A DNA stretch of 64,000 nucleotides from Fusarium oxysporum f. sp. lycopersici 4287 (GCF_000149955.1 NC_030997.1:2092714-2156713); one strand, 5' to 3'. Counted from the stretch's first letter, positions 1-10,206 are shown. The notes: a model not told the origin generated them from the sequence alone. Made by a program: numbers and translations.

Positions 1-719
1 GATCCTCCTTGCCATGATCATGCAACAACTGGCCCACGGTCGCATTATTGATGTTCGTCTGCTCCTCTTCCGTCTCCGTTGAAATAATGGGTTGGATTGG
101 ACGATGGCGAGAGACAGCGTGGGCATGACTGTCTCGGTTGCTAGCCTCGACAATAGCTGGCTCATCATCAACCCTAGGCATGCTCTCCATAGATGCATCT
201 CCAGTATAATGAGCTTCCCGACAAGCAGTGTCTTGGGGTTGCCCGTTGGCCATTGCTGCAGAAACTGATACGTGAATTGTCGTATCCACTCGAGTGTCAT
301 CCATGCTATCATCTGAAGCCTCGCTGGCTTCGACGTCTGTGGTTCCATTTTCTGATGTGTTAGGCTGTGCATGTTGCGCCCAACGTAGATGCGCGCGCAG
401 GAGATGGCCATGGCATTTCTTGCTGGCGAATACTGAAGCTACCAGCATCTTCTGATTGAGTGCTCATCTCCATATCAGTCGTGACCCGATCTATTGTCTG
501 TAGATTGGGCCTGGCAGCAATGCTCGAGTGCAGCGTCTGTATTCTTTCTGTCCAGTCTTTCAATTTTGGTAAGACGGTCTGCAACACGTCTTCAAGCTGC
601 CTCCCGGACCGCGTATTGACTGGGATCGATATTTTTTCGAGTTCGGTTTGCAATGAATTGAAGTCTGATTTGAGCTGCTCCAGTCCCGCGAGCGCGACGT
701 CATCATTTGTGGTGGGCAT
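1..719 (-). CDS. Hypothetical coiled-coil-like protein, 3' end cut off by window edge
   Basis: Function not recognised. ATG at 719; exon 1 is 443..719 and exon 2 is 351 down past base 1, joined by a 91-nt intron (352..442) with donor GTAGCT, branch GCCTAAC and acceptor ATCAG. The join restores one open frame to the window edge, which direct read-through does not. The first 95 residues are rich in Leu, Glu, Lys and Gln with heptad-like spacing, suggesting a helical or coiled-coil N-terminus. The second exon is acidic, Ser/Thr-rich and probably disordered. No signal peptide or membrane segment is visible. The C-terminus is unknown because the gene leaves the window, so a later catalytic or binding domain cannot be excluded. 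Confidence 0.55.
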
Positions 720-805
720 GGTAGGGGCGAAAGCGTCAGTGTAAAGATGTGATGTTGTGGATGGCAGGACCCAGTGGATATGACGGGGGGCGCCGTACTA
801 CTTAT

Positions 806-938
806 GTACCCATTGCTTAGCGCTATGAGATCCGAGCGCCTGGGGGAGGCTTCTGACCCTTTGGACGCACCATGCAGGCACGGCCCGGGTTTGGCTCCAT
901 ACATATTACGTCACTGGCTGTGCCACAACTTTGTGGCT
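806..938 (-). repeat. SINE-like interspersed repeat, copy 1
   Basis: About 133 bp shared with 4154..4269 in the same orientation. The conserved part reads GTACCCATTGCTTAGCGC then TGAGATCCGAGCGCC on the plus strand. On the minus strand the element begins with a pol III A-box-like sequence (TGGCACAGCCAG), which differs from the other copy's perfect A box by C-to-T/G-to-A changes. The middle of the element is poorly conserved. The rest of 720..1184 holds no gene I can support. Confidence 0.55.
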
Positions 939-1184
939 GATGTGGAGCTGGAGGTATAACGCACATACCTGGTGGTCGCATCATCAGGAGTACCTTGATC
1001 ATATTCTTATCTGATATGGCAGAAAAATATATTTGATATCGAGAATCTTGTTGAATCAGACTAGTCTATCACATCCTATACGCCCAACAGTCCCATAAAT
1101 GGTACACAAAATGCCCTAATCTGAATCCGAAGGTAGTTGCAACGAACATCCCGCTAACAATTAAACCCCTTGCACAAACAGTTT

Positions 1185-2155
1185 TTACATAAGCGCATGC
1201 TGTCTCATGTAATTCTCAATCTGATCCATCCACGCGTCGTCACACGGTAGACCAGATCTTAGTCTGTCCTCAGCTATCGTAGAAAGATAAGCACACGCCT
1301 TCAAGAGGTTTGTGGGGATGCTGTCCAGGGCTACAGACGCCATCACCTTGAACGTCTCTTTGTCTACCCTAAGGTGATCTTTACTGTCCAGTTTGTCAGC
1401 CATAAACCAACCAAGACAAATGGAGAAACGCATACACAAATTTCTCAGCCACGTCGGTGTAGATCGCTAATAAGAACACTGACGGCCCTACAAGCTCTTG
1501 CCAGCGTCTTCCGGCTCGCCTGTGCTCCGACATCTTACTCCTCGTCTGCAGAGCTTCGGGACCCACGCTCTGCGCCGTTAGATAGATATCAAATGCAATG
1601 CTAGCGGTAACACGGCCGCTCTCGGACGGGATTAAGCCAGCCTGCCTATCTGTTTTGACTCTACCCTCCAGTGTATCAAGGAACCTCGAAAATTGCACGT
1701 AGCCGGATCCAGGTGGTAGTGATGTTCTTTCTTTGCCAGCTATCGCGCCATTCAGAGCGTCGACCGCTGAAGTTATGTCGAGGTCGGCCACGGGAGTATC
1801 TGGCGGAATCCTGGTCTGGCGAACAAGGGAGTCCCAGGCCGTTAGGGTTTGCCTCCAGGTTTGACTGAAACAATCCACCGGATCGTCCTTGATGAACCTA
1901 GGAGAAATCGAGATAACTTGCTCCAACGACTTCTTTTTTCTGGGCTTCTTCTTTGCGCGAGTGCGACTACCTGAAATGATGTTCAACAAACATATTAGCA
2001 TAGACAGCGATCCTAATAAAGCCGGTACAGCAAGCACTAAAAGCTGACCTACCAAAGTTGCCACCGATTTTGTGCTGAGCCCCGTGCAGCCTGACTGCAG
2101 CCATTTCCTTCAGAAGGGCTTCAGTAGCCACACCGAATTGTGTGGTTTGATTCAT
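1185..2155 (-). CDS. Hypothetical protein, three exons, 278 aa
   Basis: Function not recognised. ATG at 2155. Exons are 2053..2155, 1436..1970 and 1185..1383. Intron 1 is 82 nt with a GTAGGT donor, a GCTAAT-like branch and a TTTCAG acceptor. Intron 2 is 52 nt with a GTATGC donor, a GCTGAC branch and a GACAG acceptor. Both joins keep the frame and the total is 837 nt. An unspliced reading seems to start with a hydrophobic helix, but that stretch is translated intron 1, so the real protein is soluble. Visible features are a short basic patch (RAKKKPRKKK, about residues 38-47), which could be a nuclear signal, and a mostly helical remainder. No family match can be named. Confidence 0.6.
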
Positions 2156-2547
2156 CTATCCAAAGTGCGGACTTCAACGATGGCCTGCCAGAAGACTGCC
2201 TTCACGAACTCCAGCCTCCTTAAATATATCGACATCATTGCCATATGTTATTAAACGCAATCATTAGTTTAGATGTTACTTAAAAAACGCAGCGACCCGT
2301 TGAACAAATCTTAATTTTGATCATGCTAATAAGTTTTCCTTAGTCATGGCGCAGTGTTAAATATTAAATTTGACCTCATGGAGTAAGGCGACAGGTACGG
2401 GCACAAAAATGATTGGAAAGGTCTAGTGGGGTGCCCGGCGAGATGTTTTGTGGGCGCTTATTGGGCTTTTGGATACAGTCCTACGTGTAGTCAAAGACAG
2501 AAGTGACCCGTGCACGTGGTCATCGATCACCACACCGAGGGTATCAC

Positions 2548-2872
2548 GCAGAGGGCAGATGTCGCATCGAGGGTAGACGTCGCCTAGAGAGGGCAGGCGC
2601 CGCCTAGAGAGGGCAGGCGCCGCCTAGAGAGGGCAGGCGCCGCCTAGAGAGGGCAGACGTCGCCTAGAGAGGATAGATGTCGCCTAGAGAGGGTAGACGT
2701 CGCCTAGATACTACTAGGGGGCAGGCGTCGCCTAGAGAGGGAGGCGCCGCCTAGAGAGGGCAGGCGCCGCCTAGAGAGGGCAGACGTCGCCTAGAGAGGA
2801 TAGACGTCGCCTAGAGAGGATAGACGCCGAGTAGAGCGCAAATACCGCAAAGGGCAGATGCCGTACAGAGAG
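2548..2872. repeat. 20-bp GC-rich minisatellite array
   Basis: About 14-16 tandem copies of a 20-bp unit close to CGCCTAGAGAGGGCAGACGT. Variants GGCGC/GACGT and GGGC/GGAT alternate, and the edges degenerate. One interruption with TACTACTAGGGGG lies near 2710. Most variation is C/T or G/A, as expected for mutated CpG-rich repeats. It lies in the gap between a minus-strand gene ending upstream at 2155 and the BTB gene at 3156. I see no gene elsewhere in 2156..3155. Confidence 0.9.
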
Positions 2873-3155
2873 GTGGGGGTGTCCCAATTTCTAGAGGGGT
2901 GTAGGCGGCAGTAGTGTGTTAGTGCGCTAGTGTGCTAGATTTCACACCAGCTAAATTTAACACACACCGTATAAGATGATTGATGCCGTGATCTCTGATA
3001 ACGGGCATCAGCACTCCAGACAAATTGGGCTACAAAGTAAGCCGAATAATATGGCTTGACTAAGGCCGCTTTCCAAAGCCAACCACCAGAAATGGAATTC
3101 CAACCGTTTGAGCAGTAAGCAGTTTCGGTACTCAGAAAAGCATTTCCTAACGCAT

Positions 3156-4112
3156 ATGAACAGACTTCTAAAGACGAGGCCACAAAAATTTGTAGTGGGA
3201 CCCAATCGAGTAGAGTACTATGTTCAGCCAACCTTGTTCTTCTGCTCGTCAACTCCACTCGAGAACCTGATCCACGAGGCGGAAGCCACCAAAGGCTCGG
3301 TCACTTGGACAGACGTTGACAACCACATCTTTGCGCGCTTTGTTCAGTTCTTATATACCGGGGCTTATGCAGACTTTAACACTACTGACACCACAGCGAA
3401 CACATTCAAGACGCCATTAGACAGGAGGAGCCCAGAAGAACTCTCAAAGCTATTCTACAAACAAACTCCTGGGCTCCAGTGGGGTAGAAAGGAGGGGGAC
3501 GACACGTCCAAACTACCTTATTCTCTCACCACCTATTCAGCAGCGGTAAAGCTATGCAACCCCGTATGCTCTCTAGATCTGAGTCGACAGCATTCATCTA
3601 AACGCAAGTTTGATACGATGGCTTCCGACTCTGAGAGCCTACATCACTATCCAAAAAGAAAAGAAGATTTTATTCAGCAGTTCATGAATTGCTATGGTGT
3701 TTCTGCAAACGTCGGGAGCGTCTTCAACGTTCAGCACGACACACAGCCGACCGGCTCAGCCAACGAAGCTATTCTCCGCGATTCCGTGTTCATTGGCCAT
3801 GCGAGAATGTTCATTTTTGCGCACAGATACGAGATCACCTCACTCGTTAAACATGCATGCACAAACTTGGCTCAGGAGCTGTCACACTGGGAAGTATCGG
3901 TGTCGGCCTTCGTGCCCGTATTTGCGGGGCTTGTCCATTATATATACAATCATGCTGGGAGCGAAACATCTGAACTACAACGGCTTATCGCTCGCTTCGC
4001 GGCTTGTGCGGTAGAGGATGTCTCTAGTCTCCAAGGGTGGTCATCGTTGTTGAATGAGGTGCCTGCGTTCGCAGCAGATTTGATCGACGAAGTGACGGTG
4101 CGACTGAGATAA
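3156..4112 (+). CDS. BTB/POZ-like domain protein, 318 aa
   Basis: Fungal BTB proteins act as dimerising or cullin-adaptor modules; the partner here is unknown. The first in-frame ATG is 3156; a longer frame upstream starts only with TTG. The N-terminal part has the fungal BTB pattern: a beta strand (KFVVGPNRVEYYVQ), a helix, then WTDVDNHIFARFVQFLYTG (residues about 50-70), the conserved alpha3 'F..F..F.YTG' signature. A long polar insert (about 75-200) contains a basic stretch, PKRKE. The C-terminal part has VFIGHARMFIFAHRYEI, matching the 'vYvlAdkY.I' segment that follows fungal BTB folds. The N-terminal strand is shorter than usual, so a short upstream exon may be missing. No other domain is visible. 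Confidence 0.65.
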   Translation: MNRLLKTRPQKFVVGPNRVEYYVQPTLFFCSSTPLENLIHEAEATKGSVTWTDVDNHIFARFVQFLYTGAYADFNTTDTTANTFKTPLDRRSPEELSKLFYKQTPGLQWGRKEGDDTSKLPYSLTTYSAAVKLCNPVCSLDLSRQHSSKRKFDTMASDSESLHHYPKRKEDFIQQFMNCYGVSANVGSVFNVQHDTQPTGSANEAILRDSVFIGHARMFIFAHRYEITSLVKHACTNLAQELSHWEVSVSAFVPVFAGLVHYIYNHAGSETSELQRLIARFAACAVEDVSSLQGWSSLLNEVPAFAADLIDEVTVRLR

Positions 4113-4153
4113 GGTGCTGAAAATTATCAGCATGGTGGTTTTCAATAGGCAGT

Positions 4154-4269
4154 GTACCCATTGCTTAGCGCCATGAGATCCGAGCGCCTGGGGAGGCTTG
4201 GGTCCACTTGAATGCACTGTGGGCCTCCCGAAGGAGATACGTCACCAGCTGCGCCACGCCTCTGTGGCT
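4154..4269 (-). repeat. SINE-like interspersed repeat, copy 2
   Basis: Second copy of the element at 806..938. On the minus strand it starts with TGGCGCAGCTGG at 4245..4256, a perfect match to the pol III A-box consensus TRGCNNAGYNGG. A hairpin CTCC-TTCG-GGAG follows. About 65 nt downstream, CGCTCGGATCT partly matches the B box. The far end is nearly identical in both copies. This suggests a tRNA-derived retroposon or a tRNA relic; the short length and absent tail leave that uncertain. Confidence 0.55.
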
Positions 4270-5070
4270 AGTGGTCGTGACAATGTGGTGGCTTAAGTAA
4301 AAGGCTTTCACTTAAATTATATGGCCAATCTTGTTTAGCCAGAGAATATCTTTGATAGTACAGTATTCACACAGTCCTGTCGTCGTCCTGCTGTGTGCTT
4401 GGATACCTCCTCTGACCACTTCTCTATCTGTTTGTATTTCTCTCTTCCCAGATGCGCACTTGGAGATACATTCTTTGTTGACTTCCTTTGCGCCTTCAAC
4501 CCCCCTCCTGTAAACACGCGTTTCTGGCTCATATTCTGTCGCAATGATGGAGCATTCATTATCCAATCTTCTGTCATTTTATTGATACCTTCAGTGAGTG
4601 ACAAACTGTGCGAGAGTTAGGTATTTGAAGGTGAAGAGAAGATTCCTGATGGTAACCTACAAATATCTGGAATTTAGTAGGGACTTACTCGAAGAAGATC
4701 AAGTTTACGTAGAAAAGATTCAATGGTAACGAGGAGGTCTCTTATAATGTCTATCTCTCAACCATTCACCGCCAGAACCTCATCCTCAGCAGGCTCTGCA
4801 GCCGCATCACCATCCGCCAGGGATCGCAGGACAGCAGGACAAGGGCCTGTTTGTCCCTGCAGGAGGCCCAAACACAGGGAATGTGACCTGTCTTCATTGT
4901 TGCCGCTGGATATTAATAGCATTATGGCGAACGACTACGCCTAACCGCGGCTCCGAACCATTCGAACCTCCATAGTCACGTCGTGAAATTCTTCAACGAT
5001 CCCATCCCCTTACACGACGCTGACATGCCGAACATGGCTTGGGAAGCGTCTTCTCCTTCTCTGCTATGTT
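4270..5070. other. Region without a supportable gene
   Basis: Several short open frames exist on both strands (for example 4312..4620 and 4723..4944), but they overlap each other antisense, lack recognisable motifs and have no splice-supported extension. I see no repeat or RNA gene here. Confidence 0.5.
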
Positions 5071-5475
5071 TCAGTCGTTGGTTGCTTCGTAGAAATTGGA
5101 CCCCATACGTTTCTTATTATTCCATTGAAAGATGTTTAGTTTACTACTCTTCCATCTTGCGGGATACTTAAGGGAAGAAAATCCTTCCTTCCATGTCGGC
5201 ATCTGGGAGCGTTGTCTGGTGATTAGGTCTAGCAGGTCGTATTCTACTGTTTCGACCAGGTTGTAAGACTCGATGATAGTAATCTCGATCCTGACGAAGA
5301 TCTTGTATGGTTTGTAAATGAGGCTATAGCGAGTACGATGGACCCCTATCACTACGAGCTGATTTTCAGGCTTCCATGTAGATCCAAGCCGGGAAAGGAT
5401 GCGGTTGAGGGAAATCTTTGCCTTTTGAGGCTGAATTGTCAGCCAGATTCGTGACAGAATGTCGGTAGACCACAT
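5071..5475 (-). CDS. Possible orphan protein, 134 aa
   Basis: Open frame from the ATG at 5475; an earlier ATG at 5613 would add an unlikely low-complexity lead. Residues about 30-75 look protein-like, with alternating hydrophobic and charged residues and an EITIIE strand. The end is Lys/Asn-rich. It lies just downstream of, and in line with, the two paralogues at 5630-6846 but shows no clear similarity to them. It could equally be a chance frame or a decayed third member. Confidence 0.25.
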   Translation of the reverse strand: MWSTDILSRIWLTIQPQKAKISLNRILSRLGSTWKPENQLVVIGVHRTRYSLIYKPYKIFVRIEITIIESYNLVETVEYDLLDLITRQRSQMPTWKEGFSSLKYPARWKSSKLNIFQWNNKKRMGSNFYEATND

Positions 5476-5629
5476 TGTAACGGAGGAAAAAGGCAACAGA
5501 AGTAGAAAGTGGTTCGCCTTGACAAGGAAGGGGAGGTAACTATATACATAAAGCTGCAGGCATGTATGCATGTTTGGGAAGCCATGCCCGTAAACCCCCC
5601 CCTGCAGATGCATACATTTCCCTGGTACC

Positions 5630-6130
5630 TCAGAAAGGGCGTATGAAATTGAGATAATCCACAGGAGAAGGCCCTACCCATGCATCATACCAGTTACCGC
5701 CATTGTACCCCAAATGTGCACCATCCGTCTTGCGCACCAGTGCCACAACACATCTGGCTTCATTTCTGGCATCCTTCCCCGATTTTACTTTGACAACTTC
5801 TTCCTCAAGTGATATAAATTCGTTCGCAGACATCAGGTAGCAATCACTGCGTCGACCTAACTCCCCCCGGGATATCGGTATGCACCAGAGCTTGTTATCT
5901 TTTGGAATCCAGAGGAACGTCTTCTTTTCGTGCAAAATCGACGCATCTGTCATGTAACAATCGTCTTCCAGAGTAATATTTCGTTTCACTGTTCCGTTTT
6001 AGCACTTGCTGGCATGTTAAGCAAGTATGATCTTACCTAGCTCCTGGAAGACTTCATTTGAGACCACAGTGTATTCTTGAAGGTGTGACCAGCTTTCGGG
6101 AGAGGGTAAAGCAGGCAAAAAGGCTGCCAT
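5630..6130 (-). CDS. Orphan paralogue A of a tandem pair, 150 aa
   Basis: Function not recognised. ATG at 6130. Exon 1 is 6037..6130 and exon 2 is 5630..5988, with a 48-nt intron (5989..6036: GTAAGA donor, branch GCTTAAC or GCTAAAAC, acceptor AACAG). It is clearly paralogous to the gene at 6221..6846. Both have a 94-nt first exon in the same phase, the same MAAxxPALPxPxxW start, a WIPxxxKxWCIP motif (about residue 60) and a later NEARCVxAL motif followed by xxGY and W. The conserved Cys residues and Trp-rich blocks suggest a compact folded domain. There is no signal peptide. It lacks the last 40 residues of its paralogue. Confidence 0.65.
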
Positions 6131-6220
6131 TGTCGGCGGTTATTTGAGGGACGAAGTAATTATGGAAGAATTAGAAATGTCTGTCCGTTCTTGAAGTAAC
6201 TGACTGGCCTTTAAATACAT

Positions 6221-6846
6221 CTACATCCTGGTAGGGGCTAAATAATCCCTGGGCACAGGCAGGACGACAGGACGCTCCTTGGGCATAATCCTGGTAATAT
6301 GCCCATATTGGTCGATGATCTTGGTTGGAAAGCCTCCTAGGTCTGCCCGTCCATCGTAATCATTCCAATCAAGGTCTACCCACATCTCATGATCTTTCCC
6401 CTTATCATACCCCACGATTTCAGGAGTGCCCTTATCACCATTGGTCTTGATCAAAGCTGTAACGCACCTAGCTTCATTTGTGCAGCTAGTCGGGCTTTGG
6501 TATATAAAAAGATGAGGCTGAAGTGACAGAAACATACCCGCAAAAGCTAAGGTACAACCAGTCATCACCTCTATATCTTCCTCGGTTCCCGGAATACACC
6601 AAATTTTTTCATTCCGTGGAATCCACATGTACTCGTCCTTGACGTGGTATGCCTCTATGGGCGCAAAGTGGCAGGCTTCCCTCAGGACAACCCCCTGTCT
6701 CTCTACACAGCAGGTAAGTATCAAGTGAGCTGCTAAAAGAACAAAACCTTACCTAACTCTTCGAAGACAGTATTGGTGACCACATTATATGGTTGTCCAT
6801 TTGGCCAGTCCTTAGGAGCAGGAAGAGCGGGAGCTAAGGCTGCCAT
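6221..6846 (-). CDS. Orphan paralogue B of a tandem pair, 191 aa
   Basis: Function not recognised. ATG at 6846. Exon 1 is 6753..6846 and exon 2 is 6221..6702. The 50-nt intron has a GTAAGG donor. The acceptor CTGTGTAG is chosen over two later AGs because it makes the exon-2 start align residue for residue with paralogue A. Shared motifs are WIPRNEKIWCIP and NEARCVTALIK. The C-terminal extension beyond A is rich in Asp, Gly and Trp, then proline-rich (PKERPVVLPVPRDY). No signal peptide or membrane helix. The two genes are 90 bp apart head to tail, which points to tandem duplication. Family unknown and possibly restricted to close relatives. Confidence 0.65.
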
Positions 6847-7399
6847 CTCGAGTAATTGTTTGAGGAAATGAAATAATAAGAGGTAGTTATCTCCATTCTC
6901 TGAGATATAAATACTTACCTTGGTCTAACACATATTGCGTCATCTCACTACTGATCAAAAGAACATCTGAAGGCCCCCACAGTGACAAGAGCTAACATAC
7001 TGAAGCAAGGGTGTGAATCGATGATGCGTGGGCCTGGAGGGGTGTGTAATCGCACGCCTCGGTTTAGTGCTCTTCTCTCAACTGCAAGCCTCGTTAACTC
7101 AGACGATAACATGGTTGCTTGTTCAGAAAAGATCTATGTTGGCTAAAGCGTTGGCTGGCGGATCAATGGAGGTGACTATTCCCCACCCCTTCTTGACCTT
7201 CCTCCATCTTCTCCCCCTGACCAAGTACCAAGTAGAGGTACTGCTCTGTCACAAGTACTGACCATCCCCCCGACCCTTCTTGATCTTCCTCCATCTCTCC
7301 TCTCTTACCAAACAGAGATACTGTCAGAAGTACTGGTCATCCCCCGCCTCCATCTTTGCTCGTCCCATTGTCTTACCAAAATCTACGAGCTTGCACAAA
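6847..7399. other. Divergent intergenic region
   Basis: Lies between the divergently read genes at 6846 (minus) and 7400 (plus) and presumably carries both promoters. A CCATCCCC/CTTGACCTTCCTCCATCT block is repeated imperfectly near 7185-7345, together with CAAGTACTG/AGAAGTACTGG. I see no supportable gene. Confidence 0.5.
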
Positions 7400-8159
7400 A
7401 TGGCCTCGGCCGACAAATTGAAAGGCATCGCAGACAATGTCACGCGACTTTCAGAGCAGCAACAATGTGGCATGCTAAAGCTCCAAGATATCAGCAACCA
7501 GGTTGACCAGCTCGCAGCAGCTCTTTCCCCGCGAACAAGACCCATCAACTCTTCTGCCAATAACTTGGACGACGAAGGGTCCCGGCTTTGAAGGCATCTT
7601 CTTTTCGTTGGCCAATCTCGAACGATTACTTGTTCCCGGCACACCTATATCAACATTCATTTTACAACGCAGAAAGGTATCACCTTTTGACTTCATCATG
7701 AAGACGATCCAGCAGCATCGCACAGCGCTCCGCATGCCATTACAGAATCTGGATGAGGAAATCTTGAGCCTGGAGGCGTGTGTTAACGAGAACTTCAATG
7801 AGTTTTCGAAATCAATCCGACCGATTCAATCCGTCAAGGGTGTACCATCAGTGGGAGATTCTTTACCTGTTATCCTAGCAGGCTTGGAACAAATGAACTT
7901 TGACTTGGGACCTATCGACTACTGGGCTTTCGAGAAAATAGATTTTGCTATCATCCTCGGATACTATACTGGAGCGGCGGGATACTATGCCCATCCAGAT
8001 TTCGCCCGTACTGAAGCGCAGTTGCGTCAACTCGGCACAGGAATGATTCGCGGGACTTGTTTGATTAGAGAGCTGGAAGAGCAGATAGGACAAGGAGAGT
8101 CTCTGGAAACCCTGCAGTCAACACTCATCTCAACTGAAAGTGACAAGAGTCGAAAATAA
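7400..8159 (+). CDS. Hypothetical helical protein, about 227 aa, uncertain splice
   Basis: Function not recognised. The ATG at 7400 opens a helical N-terminus that would stop at 7590. A second frame from about 7578 to 8159 is clearly protein-like. The best join is exon 1 7400..7501 and exon 2 7578..8159, both phase 0, with a 76-nt intron. Its donor is the weak GTTGAC and its acceptor GACGAAG; a simple frameshift is the alternative. The second exon includes the block GFEGIFFSLANLERLL, several amphipathic helices and an aromatic-rich segment with GYYTGAAGYYAHPDFA. No membrane segment is evident. It is divergent from the 5.6-6.8 kb pair. Confidence 0.45.
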
Positions 8160-8240
8160 CAGGCAGTTGTTTTAAAGCTACACTCACTGGTCGGCTTTCA
8201 TTCATCATTCTTTTCCCATAATAATAAAGGACAATAATAT

Positions 8241-8681
8241 CTACAAATCAAGCAATCCTTCAACTGAGCGTATAGTGATACCTGACGGCCCATTCTCCAG
8301 TTCCTCCTTTTCCCGAAGACCACAATACCTGCACACACCGCCCTTCTCTGGAGCAGACTTCTCGCACTGAGAGCACCTCGCTCGCTTCCTGATAGGCTTG
8401 CAAAGGCCATTTGCTTCCCACCGCTTGATTTTTTCGTCTCTCGTAATTTTGAACTTGCGTAATAATTCCTCCAAGTTCTCGACTTCATCCGAGGATTCCT
8501 CCGTTTTGGCGTCGGTTCGAGTTGTATTGACTGGATGCTTGGTGGGTGCTCCTTCGACTCCCCTGGAAAGAAAGTCTTGGCCCTCATCTTCAAGCCTGGG
8601 GATCTTTGGTACCTCGGATTTCAGATCCGTATTTGAACGTCTCTTCCGTGTAAAGTTTCTGTTTGGGTCTAGGTAGTTCAT
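8241..8681 (-). CDS. Small Cys-pair (zinc-ribbon-like) orphan protein, 146 aa
   Basis: Function not recognised. The ATG at 8681 is preferred over an open frame reaching further upstream because a TATATAAAGG box sits about 60 bp upstream (8741..8750). The N-terminus is basic (RKRRS), then EVPKIPRLE, a polar middle, a helical stretch and a C-terminal CSQC-x10-CRYC arrangement (about residues 106-121) that could bind one zinc ion. The N-terminus resembles that of the gene at 10206 (KKRRS, DIPKVPRLE), so the two are paralogous at least there. The promoter and start codon are duplicated again at about 10400-10505 with a truncated frame. Confidence 0.55.
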   Translation of the reverse strand: MNYLDPNRNFTRKRRSNTDLKSEVPKIPRLEDEGQDFLSRGVEGAPTKHPVNTTRTDAKTEESSDEVENLEELLRKFKITRDEKIKRWEANGLCKPIRKRARCSQCEKSAPEKGGVCRYCGLREKEELENGPSGITIRSVEGLLDL

Positions 8682-8740
8682 TTTAAAAGTTGCAAAGACA
8701 ATTCTAGTATTTACGTAGAAAGTGTTCTGCTGTATGCTAG

Positions 8741-8750
8741 CCTTTATATA
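8741..8750 (-). promoter_or_regulatory. TATA-like box for the 8241-8681 gene
   Basis: TATATAAAGG on the minus strand, about 60 bp upstream of the ATG at 8681. The surrounding 90 bp recurs with changes at about 10410-10505. Confidence 0.4.
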
Positions 8751-8919
8751 GAATACACCTAGTTGAAGTTTCGTGGATGACTGAAGGGTGTACATCGACG
8801 GGCCATGTAAATATGACTCGTTAATTTCCAGAACGGCACCCCCCCCAAACCCTCCCAAAAGCCATGGTCCCTTGCCACCCGAGACTACCCTTGTCTACTG
8901 TCTCCTCACACTCGCAACA

Positions 8920-9315
8920 TCACTTGGAACGCAGGCCAAATATTGCCGTCAAGTGAATTACCTCGCCGCAGTCCGTATAGCAGAGGAACTCTTCCTTGCT
9001 TCCAGTGGGCTTCTTGGATTGGCAATAAGCCACCCACTGCTCCTGCGTTGGGGGGTGAGAGTGCTTTACAACTTCTGTTGGACATTAGATCACTACTCGA
9101 TTCGAACTAAAGTCAGTCTCACTTTTGCATTTTTTAACAAGTTTTCTGGCTTGGCGATAAGCCTCCCACTGCTCCTGCGTTGGGGGGTGAGAATGCTCGC
9201 CTTGGAACTTTTCAAGAAGTTCTCTTTTGTCGTTTGCCAGCCGTTCCTCAATGTCTTTCTTATGGAACATGTATGTATTGCGGTGTTTCTGCATAGGGCG
9301 AAGACTGGTGGACAT
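8920..9315 (-). CDS. Small protein with internal duplication, 115 aa
   Basis: Function not recognised. ATG at 9315. Exon 1 is 9123..9315 and exon 2 is 8920..9074, with a 48-nt intron (GTGAGA donor, AACAG acceptor). The join is supported because the block HSHPPTQEQWxAYxQ occurs once in each exon, at about residues 41-55 and 69-83, revealing an internal duplication visible in DNA as well. The rest is lysine- and glutamate-rich and helical at the N-terminus. The C-terminal CYTDCGE may be half of a metal site. It lies between two minus-strand orphan genes and probably belongs to the same local family expansion. Confidence 0.6.
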
Positions 9316-9440
9316 TTTGAGTGACTAAGGGTGTTGCTGAGGTTGTGTTATCGGGCAGCAATAGTCAGAATTCTTATGTATGTGGAAGGAGTGATATATA
9401 TACTCATATCTGCTATCTGAACCATTCCCCAATCTGATGT

Positions 9441-10206
9441 CTAACTATGTAACTCCAGCAATAACTCCCTTGCGGACTTGTCGTCAGGAATTCGTTTGGG
9501 TCTAGCCCTTTTAAGGCGACGGGGTCTGACGCCACACCACTGGTAATTTGGGTCCTGGATGATTTGATGGCATGAAGGAAGCACGACCCTAGTGTCTTGA
9601 CTTGGTGCATGGAGTAGCGAGAGAAGTGAGAGCCCGCTGATAAATTCGCTAATCTGTCTATAGCTCCGATTCACACGAGGTTCCTCAGAGGGAATATCAA
9701 GACGTTCCCAGTCACCCCCTTGAAATTCCGTCCACACGTCATGTGGGAGAATCAAGTGCAATGACCGATTGTTTATGTTTTCTTGTGTGGGAATTCCCGG
9801 GCAACTTTTCTCGTGAGCGGCCATTTCCACAGCTAGAAGAGCATTACTTTGTTTCTTTGGGAACGATTCCAGGCAGTCTTTGCACCAGTTCCTAGGTGAA
9901 TGGGAATATCTTAGATGCATACTTGGAAATATCAGTGAGTTTGCCATTGCGAGGTGTTATCAGCACTACCTACTTGTGTCGCCTAATATCGGGGAAAGGA
10001 GGATTACTGCAAAAACTTGGGTATTTAGCCCCAATGACGCACGGGAACTCTCGCAATGGCTCCGTTGCGTTGCTTGGGTGCTGAACAAGAGTCTTCTTAT
10101 GTTCCCTTGGCAGTTCATGTTCAAGCCTGGGGACTTTTGGTATGTCGGAGTTCAAGGCCCTACTGGAACGTCTCTTTTTTGAAGGGGCTGGTTGCAGAGT
10201 ACTCAT
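9441..10206 (-). CDS. Orphan protein with Cys/His cluster, 227 aa
   Basis: Function not recognised. ATG at 10206. Exon 1 is 9974..10206 and exon 2 is 9441..9891, with an 82-nt intron (GTAGGT donor, CTGAT branch, CACCTAG acceptor). Splicing brings together RRHKNWCKDC and a downstream HEKSC, giving a CxxC...HxxxC arrangement (about residues 81-106) that resembles a zinc-binding site. The N-terminus KKRRS...DIPKVPRLE matches that of the gene at 8681. The C-terminus is basic (RPRRLKRARPKR), possibly a nuclear signal. Orientation and motifs tie it to the 8.2-10.4 kb cluster. Confidence 0.6.

Noticed and set aside
1396..2064. Apparent transmembrane protein starting at 2064
   Set aside because: The start is GTG and the hydrophobic part is intron sequence. 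Splicing from the ATG at 2155 gives a soluble protein.
2548..2872. CRISPR-like array
   Set aside because: Units are directly adjacent 20-mers without spacers, in a eukaryotic genome; a minisatellite.
2935..3258. Minus-strand frame overlapping the BTB gene
   Set aside because: No motif, overlaps the BTB start antisense, and has no splice or family support.
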